A stretch of DNA of 58,662 bases, from positions 1-58,662 of the forward strand of contig DCTZ01000018.1 of NCBI GenBank assembly GCA_002329485.1, read 5' to 3'. The stretch comes from Caryophanales bacterium UBA1427. Lineage in GTDB: Bacteria; Bacillota_I; Bacilli_A; ML615J-28; CAG-313. Positions 33,642 through 43,586 of this stretch are shown in pieces (within the stretch, counting starts at the first letter, position 1; every line of letters starts with the position of its first letter). The translations under genes and the position numbers were made by a program. Below the pieces are notes generated by a model. That model did not search any database, was not told the DNA's origin, and worked only from the letters and a program-made list of their open reading frames with translations.

Positions 33642-35612
33642 ATGAAACAAATCGTAATCATTATCCTGATTGTCACGCTTACCTTAATATGGTCCATCAG
33701 CATTCCCATGCTTGTGTTTGGGGAAGACTCTGCCATAATCGAGGAAGTCAAAAAACCCCTTTGGGCCATCGAAGGGGTGGATGCATACGAATGCCTGACT
33801 TATCCCGGATACCAAATTGTTCAAAGCAACGTTAACTTCGGTCAGCCGGGGTCGTATGCGATTACCTATCAGGCTCCGGACGGAACAACGGCGGAAAAAC
33901 CGGTTATGGTTCTTGCTAAGGACCAAAAAGAATACTTTTTGGAAAAAAACTATCTTCCCGAAGATAATCCGGTTTATTACGACGAACTTTATGCCAGTTG
34001 CCAAATCGACGAAAAAACTTATGCCTACGCCTACAAATACCAGGAACGGAATCCCCAATTCCCTCCCCACAATGTGTTTATCAACATTATGGAGGAAAAC
34101 ACTCTTAAATATTCGCTGCTCCTTTATTACAATACCTTTACCGAAGTTTCCCAAATGATTTATGATTCCGGTTATTTGGTCGGAACGGGACGTTACCGTT
34201 CGGCTAAGGGCGAGTGGGTGCTGTGGATGTTTCGCATCAATACGGAAACAAGAAAAATCGAACGGGTGGAATTAAGTACGAAAGGCGAAGTGGGGGGATT
34301 GGATATAGTAGCAAGCAACAATTCTTACTTTTTGGTGGGATGGACCGCTTCCGTCGATGCCCCGTTTGATCAAACCCGAAAAGGCAAAGATGCCTTTTTG
34401 GCGCAGGTCGACAAAACAACCCTTGCCTTAAAAACGGTCAAAACTTATCCGTTGGACGGGGATGACGCGTTTACGAATGCGGTATTGAAAGATAATTATA
34501 TATATCTGACCCAAAGCTATAATCTTTTACCGGACGAAACTTATGCTGCCTTCAAAACCCTAAAAGTGGACTTTTTGGGAAATGTGCTTGGGGAAGCCAA
34601 ATATCAGCACCCCTATCAAGCCCTTCCGTTAAAGTTAATCAAAACCCGGGATAAAATCTATCTGCTCGTCAAATTTTTCCATTATTCCAGCCAAAGTTTC
34701 AAAGATGCCTTATACGAAGTCGGTCCTGCTTTGTCAATGGAGGTTGCCGAAGATTTCACCACAGCAGAAACAAATGTTTTGGATATATATATTACGGACC
34801 GTAATTATCTGAGTTATTTAACCGTCAGGAATAACCAACCCCAAATCAGTTACAAAAAGTTGGGGTCGGAAAACCTCTTGGGCAGTTACCGTTTAAAGAC
34901 CGGCGGCATCACTAATCCTGAATTTGTGAACGGAGGTTTCCGTCATATCATCGGAGCAAACCAGGAACTTATGCAAACGGCAGTCGTTGAAGTCGATTTT
35001 CTGCAAATCGACCATTTGGGCAGTACCGTTATTGCTGAAAACGGGCCAAAGCACGATTACCAAGTGATGGTTAATTTGGAAACCCTGGATCATGATGCAA
35101 GTTTATCCAAAGTGCCGGACTCTTTCGAATTGTTCGGAACATATCCCGGTTATTATGTCTTTTCTTCGAATCTAGCTTACTTTGTTTATGGCCAGAACTG
35201 GACCATTCTGCCGCAGGTCAGCGTGGAAAACAACCAGATTTACGACCTTGGGGTAAAAATCGAATTCAACGGGAACGGAAAACTGAACGGCGAAGAAATT
35301 GTCAGCGGCACACGTCTGAACCAACCGGGAGATTACATCTTGGAATTGACCGGCAAAGACTTTCAGATTGTTTCGAAAAAGTTTAAAGTAGCTCCTCTTT
35401 CGCTTCAAGCCGATATAACCGAACCGGTTGCTTCGGGAAAAGCTAAAGTTTACGTTGACGAAACGGTTTCAGACGAAGCGCGCTTCGATTTTATCAAAAA
35501 TCCGGATAATCCGGTTTTCGGTACGAAGACCCAAGAAACCGACTGGGTGTGGCTGATTCCGTTAAGCGCGCTGCTTGCGGGGGCGGTTTTCATTAGTAGG
35601 GTGAAGGGGTGA
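33642..35612 (+). CDS. membrane-anchored surface protein A (tandem paralogue pair)
   Basis: Not matched to a named family. About 656 aa: an N-terminal membrane segment or signal (IVIIILIVTLTLIWSISIPMLVF), an Ig-like module (GSYAITYQAPDGTTAEKPV), a long beta-rich middle that looks like propeller blades (repeated xxYLVGTxR..., FLVGWTAS...DAFLAQVDK), then a module with FNGNGKLNGEEIVSG-TRLNQPGDYILELTG. A C-terminal helix (WVWLIPLSALLAGAVFI) ends in a short basic tail. Topology suggests an extracellular protein held by its C-terminus. The start at 33642 is set by AGAGGTGA. The next gene is homologous and starts 5 nt after its stop. Confidence 0.7.
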   Translation: MKQIVIIILIVTLTLIWSISIPMLVFGEDSAIIEEVKKPLWAIEGVDAYECLTYPGYQIVQSNVNFGQPGSYAITYQAPDGTTAEKPVMVLAKDQKEYFLEKNYLPEDNPVYYDELYASCQIDEKTYAYAYKYQERNPQFPPHNVFINIMEENTLKYSLLLYYNTFTEVSQMIYDSGYLVGTGRYRSAKGEWVLWMFRINTETRKIERVELSTKGEVGGLDIVASNNSYFLVGWTASVDAPFDQTRKGKDAFLAQVDKTTLALKTVKTYPLDGDDAFTNAVLKDNYIYLTQSYNLLPDETYAAFKTLKVDFLGNVLGEAKYQHPYQALPLKLIKTRDKIYLLVKFFHYSSQSFKDALYEVGPALSMEVAEDFTTAETNVLDIYITDRNYLSYLTVRNNQPQISYKKLGSENLLGSYRLKTGGITNPEFVNGGFRHIIGANQELMQTAVVEVDFLQIDHLGSTVIAENGPKHDYQVMVNLETLDHDASLSKVPDSFELFGTYPGYYVFSSNLAYFVYGQNWTILPQVSVENNQIYDLGVKIEFNGNGKLNGEEIVSGTRLNQPGDYILELTGKDFQIVSKKFKVAPLSLQADITEPVASGKAKVYVDETVSDEARFDFIKNPDNPVFGTKTQETDWVWLIPLSALLAGAVFISRVKG

Positions 35613-35617
35613 TAAAG

Positions 35618-37846
35618 ATGAAAAACTTGCGTTTTTTGTTAATCCCGCTTTTTTGTCTGATGTTTATTAAAGGTCCTCTTTTAAAGGCTTTTGCCCAAAG
35701 CGAGATTTCGGAAGAGGTTTACTTGAATCAGGTTTTTGACGAAGAAGAAATCATTGATATTCAAGGCGAAGTGGTACTGACTGTTTTTCGCAACAGCGAC
35801 AAAAACTATGTCAAACTTTACCGAAACGGTTTCCTTGTAAAAACAATCGAAGGGTCGTATCAAACACACACTTGGGATAACGACTATCTTTGGCTTGCTA
35901 CTGCCGATTCGTTCTATAAAATAAACCGCCAAAGTTTCCAAGCCGAAATAGGAGCCAATGCTTTCGGTAAGGTCAATCAATTGCAGCTTCGGGAATCTGA
36001 CCTTTGGCTGGTCGGCGAAAAAAGCAACAATGCGATAATTGCCAGACTGGATTATGCCTTTAAGGAACTGAAGACTTATTATTTTGGGGGAGATGCCTTC
36101 GAAGAGTTTACCGCTTTGTTTTGGTTTGACGATATTCCGTATGTTTTCGGTCAGAAAGATGCGCACAGCCTGAACGGACCTTTTGCCCATGTCGGAAGCA
36201 AAGGCGAAAGGAAACCTTTTGTTGCCCGCTTAAACAAATCGTTCCAAATCGAGCAAACCGTTTATTTTAACCACGAAAGCGGTGATGAACGGTTATATGA
36301 TGCTTATTTCAGCGAAAAGGGCTTATTCTTCCTGGTTAAGACCAAAAGCACCTTTCATTATTATCGGTTGGACTTGGATTTAACCTGCCTGGAACACGAA
36401 GTTTATTCCGGTCTTAACAGTCTAATCGGCATGTTATCGCCGAGCGGTTTTTATGTTCTGCTGAAAGAAACCCCGGAAGGTATTGTTTGGGATGTTGCCT
36501 GCCGGGCGGTGGAAGATGATCAAACCATCGGAACGGGGTCTGTTGTTTCTGGTAAAATCGAAAACGGCTGTTTGGTCGTCTGCTTAAAAGAGAGCGGAAA
36601 AATCGTCAAAAAAACAATCGAAGAGTATCACATCAAGCGAAACGACCCGCTTTACCTTTCCTATTGGGACGAGGAGAATCTGACGAAAAATACCGAAGTG
36701 GAATCGTATTTTGAACCTTTGACCGTTTCGGTTAAAGAAGTCGACCCGTATTTCGAAAAGACGATGCCGGGCGAATACGAAGCAACTTTTAACATCAATC
36801 GTCTTAACGGCCAAACGCTTGAACTGAAGCAAAAAATAACCGTTTTGCCTTATGTGAACGTAATCGATCAGGGTATTTACGGACTGCCGTTTACTTTGGC
36901 CTTTTTTGGCAAGGGCTATTTAAACGGCGAACGAATTCACAGCGGTTACATCATCGAAACTCCCGGCGAATACGAACTGGTGATTTTGGACGGTTACGGC
37001 CGGGAAACAACGTACCGTTTTTATGCAGTCGCCAATTATCCGCGCAAAAACGGACATATCCCGGCGGATTATTATGTGGAAAAAGGGGAAAAAGTTTCGG
37101 TTCGGGTGGAACTCGAAAATCCGGCGGAGATTGACCGAATTATCGTGAACGGTAGTTCTCATCCTTTTACCCAAAGCGGCAAAACCCTGTTTTTGGAACT
37201 GACTCCCGGAGAAGGCGGACTTTCGGTTTTTGAAATAACGGAAGCTTTTTCAAATCAGGGTCAAGTTATCCCCGTCAATCAGACAATCAGAGTAGCGGTT
37301 TTACGGGCAGTCCCGGAAATCATAGTCAAAGAAGAAACCGGAGACAACTTAAAACTTTCTTTTGACATTGCCGATTCGGACAATGCCTTGGCAGCGTTGG
37401 AAATGGTAGTTTATAAAGATAGCCAAGCCTTATCCGCCAGGCTGATTTTTTTGGAAAACGATACTTTATCAGTAAGTTTGCCGGAAAAAGGGATTTACCG
37501 GGTGGAAATCAACGCCCTGGTGGAACGGGGAGACGGAATCTGGCAAAGAAAGCAGTTGTTCAGTTATAAGGGCGATTTTTCCAAACCGAACGTAACGTTT
37601 GCTTCTCTTTCTTTCGAACGTACCGGCAGGATTATTGAAAGCGCGGGGTTGGAAGTAAATGCTCCGGCCAAAGCCATGACGCCGCAGGAAATTACGGTGC
37701 TGTCCCAAAACATCACATCCCGGTATCAGAACAAAGGTTCGCTTCTTCCGTTGATTGTTTCCCTCGGATTTACGGGCTTGATTATCGTGCTTTTCGGTGT
37801 GAATTATTTTAAAAAGAAACGCGCCAAAAACACCCAAAATGATTAA
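35618..37846 (+). CDS. membrane-anchored surface protein B (paralogue of the preceding gene)
   Basis: About 742 aa, same layout as its neighbour: signal peptide (FLLIPLFCLMFI...AFAQS), propeller-like middle (YVFGQKDAHS...KPFVARLNKSF aligns with the DAFLAQVDK region of protein A), and the module FFGKGYLNGERIHSG-YIIETPGEYELVILDG. Protein B then adds about 230 extra beta-rich residues before its C-terminal helix (LIVSLGFTGLIIVLFGVNYF) and the basic tail KKKRAK. ATG 35618 follows GGGGTGA. The pair is one transcript closed by a terminator. Function unknown; adhesion or polymer binding would fit the architecture. Confidence 0.7.
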   Translation: MKNLRFLLIPLFCLMFIKGPLLKAFAQSEISEEVYLNQVFDEEEIIDIQGEVVLTVFRNSDKNYVKLYRNGFLVKTIEGSYQTHTWDNDYLWLATADSFYKINRQSFQAEIGANAFGKVNQLQLRESDLWLVGEKSNNAIIARLDYAFKELKTYYFGGDAFEEFTALFWFDDIPYVFGQKDAHSLNGPFAHVGSKGERKPFVARLNKSFQIEQTVYFNHESGDERLYDAYFSEKGLFFLVKTKSTFHYYRLDLDLTCLEHEVYSGLNSLIGMLSPSGFYVLLKETPEGIVWDVACRAVEDDQTIGTGSVVSGKIENGCLVVCLKESGKIVKKTIEEYHIKRNDPLYLSYWDEENLTKNTEVESYFEPLTVSVKEVDPYFEKTMPGEYEATFNINRLNGQTLELKQKITVLPYVNVIDQGIYGLPFTLAFFGKGYLNGERIHSGYIIETPGEYELVILDGYGRETTYRFYAVANYPRKNGHIPADYYVEKGEKVSVRVELENPAEIDRIIVNGSSHPFTQSGKTLFLELTPGEGGLSVFEITEAFSNQGQVIPVNQTIRVAVLRAVPEIIVKEETGDNLKLSFDIADSDNALAALEMVVYKDSQALSARLIFLENDTLSVSLPEKGIYRVEINALVERGDGIWQRKQLFSYKGDFSKPNVTFASLSFERTGRIIESAGLEVNAPAKAMTPQEITVLSQNITSRYQNKGSLLPLIVSLGFTGLIIVLFGVNYFKKKRAKNTQND

Positions 37847-37847
37847 A

Positions 37848-37882
37848 AAAAGGCCAGATTTCGCGAAGAAATCTGGTTTTTT
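37848..37882 (+). terminator. intrinsic terminator after the paralogous surface protein pair
   Basis: CCAGATTTC-GCGAA-GAAATCTGG followed by TTTTTT. Confidence 0.85.
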
Positions 37883-37893
37883 CTTTTATCTGC

Positions 37894-37922
37894 TTGAAAA
37901 GGACAAATGATTATGATATACT
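37894..37922 (+). promoter_or_regulatory. promoter of the dnaE operon
   Basis: TTGAAA (37894-37899), 17-nt spacer, TATACT (37917-37922). Confidence 0.75.
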
Positions 37923-37946
37923 AAAATAAAAAGGAAGTGATTGCCA

Positions 37947-40900
37947 ATGAGGGTCGTACCGCTCTATGTATTGACGGAATATTCGATGTTTCAGTCCAGT
38001 TGCAAAATCGCCCAAATTGTCGAAGCGGCAGCCGACAATCACTTCACCCATCTTGCCATAACCGATGAAGGCAATTTGCACGGTGCCCTGAAATTTTATC
38101 AGGCCTGCAAGAAAGCCCGGATCGAACCGATTATCGGTCTGAAACTGAAATACCGGAATGAACAGGAATCCGATTATTTGTTGCTTTATGCGATGAACAA
38201 TTCCGGGTATTTTAATCTCATGCAACTTGCAAGCTTAGCCAAATTTAACGACGGCTTGGTGGAATGGGAACAATTGCTTGCGAGTGCCAGGGATTTAATT
38301 GCGGTTATTCCCGGGGCGGAGTCTTCGCTTTTTTATGAATTGCAAAACAGGCGATTTGCAAAAGTCGAAAAGTTAAAACAAACCTTTCCTTACCTTTATT
38401 TGGGTTTGAGCCTGAACGAAACCGAAAGCCCTTGGTTCGAAATAATCGAACAGGCTGCCCAAAAAATCAACCTTCCTTTGGTAGCCCTGCACGGTGCGCG
38501 TTTCTTAAAGCCCGAGGACAAGGAAGTATACCAAGTACTTAAAGCCATCAAAAGCGGTGTTCTGACACCTTTGTCTCAGGAAGAAACGGATTTATTTTAT
38601 TATTCCGCGGAAGATTATCAGAAACGATTTGCGGGAAAAGAAGAAATGCTCAGAAACACCGAAAAAATAGCCTCGCTTTGCCGTGTGGATATTTCTTTTC
38701 ATACTTTCCACATGCCGGAGTTTGCGACGGACCTGGACAGCGACGATTATTTGCAATCGTTATGTCTCAAGGGTTTGTCCAAACGGTTAAGTCTGACCAA
38801 AAAAGAACACCTGTACGAAACTTACCGCGAACGGCTGATACACGAACTTTCCATCATCAAAAAGATGGGCTATTCCGATTATTTTCTGATTGTATGGGAT
38901 TTTGTTAAATATGCCAAGAATGAAGGAATCTATGTCGGACCCGGCCGGGGTTCCGCACCCGCTTCCCTGGTAAGTTACTGCTTGGGCATTACGCAAATCG
39001 ACCCGTTGGAATACGGGCTGTTGTTTGAACGGTTCCTGAATCCGGAACGGATTACCATGCCCGATATCGATATCGATTTTCCGGACGATGCCCGCGATAC
39101 CGTCATCAAATATGTCGGCGAAAAGTACGGGCAAAACCGCGTGGCGCAAATTTGCACCTTCGGCACATTTCAGCTGAAATCTTCGCTTCGGGAAGTGGCA
39201 AAAATCCTCAAACTTCCGGAAACCAGGCTGAATGAATTGTTGAAAATCGTCGGAAACAGCGATGAATCGATGGAATCGATTTTGGCGAGTAACTCAAGGC
39301 TGAAAAGCCTTACCGAAACCTATCCCGATATCGCGCAGGTAATAAACCTTGCCTCCAAACTCGAAGGTTTGCCGCGAACTGTTTCGACGCATGCGGCGGG
39401 AATTGTCATCACCAAAGAAAATTTGCTCAATTATACCCCTTTGGATAAAGGTATGAACGGGATTTACCAAACTCAGTATGAGGCAAGCGATTTGGAAGCT
39501 TTGGGCCTCTTAAAAATGGATTTTCTGAGTTTGAAAAACCTTTCCAATATCAAAAAAACCCTCGATTTGATTCAAAAAGATTATCCATCTTTTGCGATTC
39601 CGAACGATTTTCAGGATTTCAAAACGTTCAGAATGCTTTCCAAAGGTTGGACGACCGGCGTGTTCCAGTTGGAATCGGCCGGAATGCGCAAAATGCTGAT
39701 GGAATTAGGGGTCAACCGTTTCTCGGATTTAACCCTTGCTTTGGCCTTGTATCGGCCCGGTCCTTTGGAAATGGTACCGCAGGTTGTGGCAAGGAAAAAA
39801 GGCAAAGAGCCGCTGACCTATCTTCATCCCGATTTGGAACCGATTTTGAAAGAAACCTACGGAACGCTTGTCTATCAGGAACAAATCCTGCTGATAGCAA
39901 GAAAATTTGCCGGATATACCTTGGGTCAAGCCGATGTTTTGCGACGGGCGGTATCCAAGAAAAACCGCGAGATTTTGGAAAAAGAACGGCTTCCGTTCGT
40001 CCAAGCCGCGAGCCGGCGCGGTTATGAAAAAGCGGTGGCAGAGGAAATATATGATTACATTGTGCGGTTTGCCGATTACGGGTTCAACAAAGCGCACTCG
40101 GTGGCTTATGCCATGGTGGCCTATGAGACGGCTTATCTTAAAGCCAACTTTCCTCAATATTATCTGGCGGCTTTGATGAGCACCGTCATCGGTTCCGAAA
40201 GCAGTTTGGAAACCTATCTTCAGGAAGCCAAACAGTTCAAAGTTCGGGTGGTTCCGCCGGACATCAATTTAAGTTCGGATCAGTTTACCGTTGAAAAGGA
40301 CAGAATCCGTTTTCCGCTTAACGGCGTTTTCGGGATTACCAAAGTCAAAGCCGAGCAAATATTGGCGGAACGAAAAAACGGGGCCTTTGTATCGTTTGAA
40401 GACGGCGTAATCCGTCTGAAGAAAATTTTGCCGGAAAACCTAATCGAAAACCTGATTTTTAGCGGAGCTTTCGATGCTTTCGGTTTAACCAAAAAAACGA
40501 TGGTGGAACAAATGCCTTCCATCATTTCGCGCAGCGAATATTCTTTTATGAAAGATTACGATTTGATAAAACCGACTTTCAGCGACATCGAATATCCGTT
40601 CGGAACGCTTTTGGAAAAAGAAAAGCGAATGCTCGGTGTCAATCTCCAATACAATATATTCGATCAATTTAACCACCTTTACCAAAACCGCCGTTATACC
40701 AAAATCGCCATGACAAAACCAGGTAAAACTGTCGAAGTACTGGGGATTTTGACCAGATTGAATCTGATTACCACCAAAAACAACGAGCAGATGGCCTTTG
40801 GAATTATCAAAGACGATAGCGGCGAGATAGATGTTACGATTTTTCCGAGCACGTTTAAGCAATACCAATTGGCGGTCGGCATGTTGATTGCCATCCGCGG

Positions 40901-40991
40901 ACGGATTGAAGAACGGAAAGGAAAAAACCAATTATTAGCGGAATTAATAAATGTAAATATAGGAGGAAATTATGAAAGTACTATGCTATGA
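37947..40991 (+). CDS. dnaE: DNA polymerase III alpha subunit, DnaE type
   Basis: Replicative C-family polymerase of 1014 aa, the short Gram-positive form. The palm carries GPGRGSAPASLVSYCLGIT and the catalytic PDIDIDFPDDARD near residues 370-382. STHAAGIVI, LYRPGPLEMVP and FNKAHSVAYAMVAY follow. An OB fold lies near the C-terminus (GILTRLNLITTKNN...GEIDVTIFPSTF). The N-terminal PHP domain has lost the usual HxH: the start reads PLYVLTEYSMFQSSC where active PHP domains have His-x-His, so no PHP nuclease is expected. In Bacillota DnaE usually works alongside PolC, which is not in this window. ATG 37947 lies 6 nt from AAGGAAGTGA. Its last 20 nt overlap the ROK kinase. Confidence 0.95.
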   Translation: MRVVPLYVLTEYSMFQSSCKIAQIVEAAADNHFTHLAITDEGNLHGALKFYQACKKARIEPIIGLKLKYRNEQESDYLLLYAMNNSGYFNLMQLASLAKFNDGLVEWEQLLASARDLIAVIPGAESSLFYELQNRRFAKVEKLKQTFPYLYLGLSLNETESPWFEIIEQAAQKINLPLVALHGARFLKPEDKEVYQVLKAIKSGVLTPLSQEETDLFYYSAEDYQKRFAGKEEMLRNTEKIASLCRVDISFHTFHMPEFATDLDSDDYLQSLCLKGLSKRLSLTKKEHLYETYRERLIHELSIIKKMGYSDYFLIVWDFVKYAKNEGIYVGPGRGSAPASLVSYCLGITQIDPLEYGLLFERFLNPERITMPDIDIDFPDDARDTVIKYVGEKYGQNRVAQICTFGTFQLKSSLREVAKILKLPETRLNELLKIVGNSDESMESILASNSRLKSLTETYPDIAQVINLASKLEGLPRTVSTHAAGIVITKENLLNYTPLDKGMNGIYQTQYEASDLEALGLLKMDFLSLKNLSNIKKTLDLIQKDYPSFAIPNDFQDFKTFRMLSKGWTTGVFQLESAGMRKMLMELGVNRFSDLTLALALYRPGPLEMVPQVVARKKGKEPLTYLHPDLEPILKETYGTLVYQEQILLIARKFAGYTLGQADVLRRAVSKKNREILEKERLPFVQAASRRGYEKAVAEEIYDYIVRFADYGFNKAHSVAYAMVAYETAYLKANFPQYYLAALMSTVIGSESSLETYLQEAKQFKVRVVPPDINLSSDQFTVEKDRIRFPLNGVFGITKVKAEQILAERKNGAFVSFEDGVIRLKKILPENLIENLIFSGAFDAFGLTKKTMVEQMPSIISRSEYSFMKDYDLIKPTFSDIEYPFGTLLEKEKRMLGVNLQYNIFDQFNHLYQNRRYTKIAMTKPGKTVEVLGILTRLNLITTKNNEQMAFGIIKDDSGEIDVTIFPSTFKQYQLAVGMLIAIRGRIEERKGKNQLLAELINVNIGGNYESTML

Positions 40992-41868
40992 CATCGGTGG
41001 TACGGACATTAAGTATGGAATTGTTGAAGACGGTAATTTAATTGAAAAAGCGTCCGTAAGAACGGATGCCGCATTAGGTCAACAAGCATTGATTTTAAGA
41101 TTGGTCCACACAACCCGCGAAATGCTTAAAAAACACAAAGTGGAAGGCGTCGGCGTCAGTTGTGCTGGTTCCATCAATATCGAAACGGGGACGGTAATCG
41201 CTGCCCCTGAGCATATTAAGGAATTTTTGGGTCTAAACTTCAAACAGATTTTTAAAGACAACTTCAATTTGGAATGCTTCGCGGACAACGATGTCAATTG
41301 CTTTGCGATAGCGGAAGGTGAATCGGGTGCTGCCAAAAAAATGAGCACCTACCTGACGATGACAATCGGCACCGGTATCGGCGGCGGCATCGTCATCCGG
41401 AGACAAATTTGGCGTGGTTCTTTCTACAACGGCGCCGAATTTGGTCGGATGTTTATCACGGATAAAAAATTCGAAGCGATTTGCTCGACGGCTTCGCTTG
41501 TTCGGGCAGCCCGGAAAGCCGGTTTGTCGGTCAATAACGGTGTCGAAGTATTCGAAATTTACGATGACAAAAACCACGAAAAGAATGCTTTGGCAGTAAA
41601 AATCGTAAAAGAGTTTTATCAAAGCCTTGCTTACGGTATTGCCAACCTATTCTATATTTTCGATCCGGAAGCCATCATTATCGGCGGCGGCATCAGCAAT
41701 CGCAAACGTTTAGCCCAGGAAATCCGTCAGGAATTAAAGAAAATTTTAGACCCGGCATTCTTTCGGAATGCGGTATTGTTGAATGCCGAACATGCCAACG
41801 ACGGCGGCATGTTGGGTGCTTATTACAATTTTGTCAAAGCATACGCGAAACCAGAAAGTGAGAATTAA
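40972..41868 (+). CDS. ROK-family sugar kinase (glucokinase-like)
   Basis: 298 aa. YDIGGTDIKYG at residues 6-16 is the ATP phosphate loop. VGVSCAGSINIETG, NDVNCFAIAEGESGAA and TIGTGIGGGIV are conserved ROK segments. The region where ROK glucokinases carry the zinc motif CxCGxxGC reads EFGRMFI...CSTASLVR, so zinc is probably absent. Location before a phosphosugar mutase and Pgi supports phosphorylation of glucose or a related hexose, but substrate is inferred. TAGGAGGAA precedes the ATG. Confidence 0.85.
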   Translation: MKVLCYDIGGTDIKYGIVEDGNLIEKASVRTDAALGQQALILRLVHTTREMLKKHKVEGVGVSCAGSINIETGTVIAAPEHIKEFLGLNFKQIFKDNFNLECFADNDVNCFAIAEGESGAAKKMSTYLTMTIGTGIGGGIVIRRQIWRGSFYNGAEFGRMFITDKKFEAICSTASLVRAARKAGLSVNNGVEVFEIYDDKNHEKNALAVKIVKEFYQSLAYGIANLFYIFDPEAIIIGGGISNRKRLAQEIRQELKKILDPAFFRNAVLLNAEHANDGGMLGAYYNFVKAYAKPESEN

Positions 41869-41871
41869 TAC

Positions 41872-43578
41872 ATGAACGAAAAAACTGCGCAAAAAATAAG
41901 CCAGTGGAAAAACTATCCTAATTTGGATCCTTTACTAAGAAAAGAACTGGAAAGCTTAAGCCCCGAAGCCTTGGAAGATGCCTTTTACGAAGACCTGGCT
42001 TTTGGCACTGGGGGTTTAAGAGGTGTCATCGGTGTTGGCACCAATCGGATGAATATCTATATTGTCCGAAAAACCACGTTGGGATTTTATCAATATTTGG
42101 TTGAACATTATCCCGACTTAAGACAAAAAGGTGTGGTAATTTCCTATGATTGCCGGCACTATTCGCAAACCTTTGCGAGAGCGGCCGCGGAAGTGTTAGC
42201 CTCCCGGGGCGTAAGAGTTTATTTGTTCTCAGACTTAAGACCGACTCCGGAACTGAGTTTTGCGATTCGCCATTTGAAGGCCGCCGGCGGCATCATGATT
42301 ACCGCAAGCCACAATCCGCCGATTTACAACGGTTACAAAGTTTACGACCATGAAGGTTGTCAATTGATACCGGAGCTTGCGGATGAAGTGATTGCCAAAG
42401 TCAACGAAATTGACAATCCGTTTACGATTGAAGTAATCTCGTTTGAACAACTCGTGGCAAGCGGCATGATTTCCTTAATCGATAAAACCGTCGACGATGC
42501 TTATTTGGCTCGGGTATCGCAGGTTCCGAAACATTTCAACGTCAAAGTCAATAACAAGAAAAACATTAAAATTGTTTTCACGCCGCTTCACGGTACGGCC
42601 AGCGTTCATATGGTCAAACTTTTGGAAAAGCACGGCTTTACGGTAATTCCGGTTCAGGAACAAATGGTCCCGGATCCGAACTTCTCCACCTTGGTAAGCC
42701 CAAATCCGGAAGAAGCCAGTGCCTTTACTTTGGCGATTCGGTTAGGGGAAAAAGTGGATGCGGATTACCTGATTGCCACCGACCCGGATGCGGATCGGAT
42801 GGGAATTGCGGTTAAGACCAAAAACGGTTATCAGTTGCTGACCGGCAACCAAACCGGTGCGATTATGCTGTATTTTCTTGCCCAATACAAAGCCCGCAAG
42901 AAAAAAGGAGTGGTCTTCAATACGATTGTTACCTCCAACCTTGCCGGACAAATTGCCGAACGCTACGGTTTGCTCCTTGCCCAAACCTTAACCGGCTTTA
43001 AATTTATCGGCGCGGAAGCCAAACGTTTGGAAAAAACCGACGAAGAATTTTTCTTCGGGTTTGAGGAATCGTACGGCTACGTAATCGAAGATTTCGTGCG
43101 TGATAAAGACTCCCTTCAATCAACGCTTGCCCTTTGCTATATGGCGTCTTTCTACAAAGAACAGGGTAAAACTTTGCTCGATGTTTTATACGATATCTAT
43201 GAAGAATTCGGCTACTATTTGGAAGATGTCCACAATATCGCGTTAACCGGCTTTGAAGGCAAGAAGCGGATTGACGCCATCATGCGTTATTTCCAGGAAG
43301 CCAAATTTACCGAATTTGCCGGAAAGAAAATCGCAGTCATGGAAGATTACGAAAAACGCGTCCGTTATCAAAACGACACCGAAACACCGCTAACCCTCCC
43401 GCAATCCTTAGTCGTCAAATACATTTTTGACGACGGCGGATGGTTTGTGCTTCGTCCGTCGGGTACCGAACCGAAATTGAAAATCTATATTGCGATTGTC
43501 GGCAAGACCATCAATGAAGCCAAGAGTTTTATTGATAAATTAAAACAACAAATTATAGCCACGATTGAAAGGATTTAG
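41872..43578 (+). CDS. pgcA: phospho-sugar mutase (PgcA-type phosphoglucomutase/phosphomannomutase)
   Basis: 568 aa, alpha-D-phosphohexomutase family. The phosphoserine loop is IMITASHNPPIYNGYKVY with Ser146. The metal loop is DPDADRMGIA, the sugar loop GFEESYGY, and the phosphate loop RPSGTEPKLKIY. It interconverts hexose 1- and 6-phosphates and can supply glucose 1-phosphate for glycolipids, glycans or glycogen. It starts 4 nt after the ROK kinase and is followed by pgi after 8 nt. Confidence 0.93.
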   Translation: MNEKTAQKISQWKNYPNLDPLLRKELESLSPEALEDAFYEDLAFGTGGLRGVIGVGTNRMNIYIVRKTTLGFYQYLVEHYPDLRQKGVVISYDCRHYSQTFARAAAEVLASRGVRVYLFSDLRPTPELSFAIRHLKAAGGIMITASHNPPIYNGYKVYDHEGCQLIPELADEVIAKVNEIDNPFTIEVISFEQLVASGMISLIDKTVDDAYLARVSQVPKHFNVKVNNKKNIKIVFTPLHGTASVHMVKLLEKHGFTVIPVQEQMVPDPNFSTLVSPNPEEASAFTLAIRLGEKVDADYLIATDPDADRMGIAVKTKNGYQLLTGNQTGAIMLYFLAQYKARKKKGVVFNTIVTSNLAGQIAERYGLLLAQTLTGFKFIGAEAKRLEKTDEEFFFGFEESYGYVIEDFVRDKDSLQSTLALCYMASFYKEQGKTLLDVLYDIYEEFGYYLEDVHNIALTGFEGKKRIDAIMRYFQEAKFTEFAGKKIAVMEDYEKRVRYQNDTETPLTLPQSLVVKYIFDDGGWFVLRPSGTEPKLKIYIAIVGKTINEAKSFIDKLKQQIIATIERI

Positions 43579-43586
43579 GTGAATTA

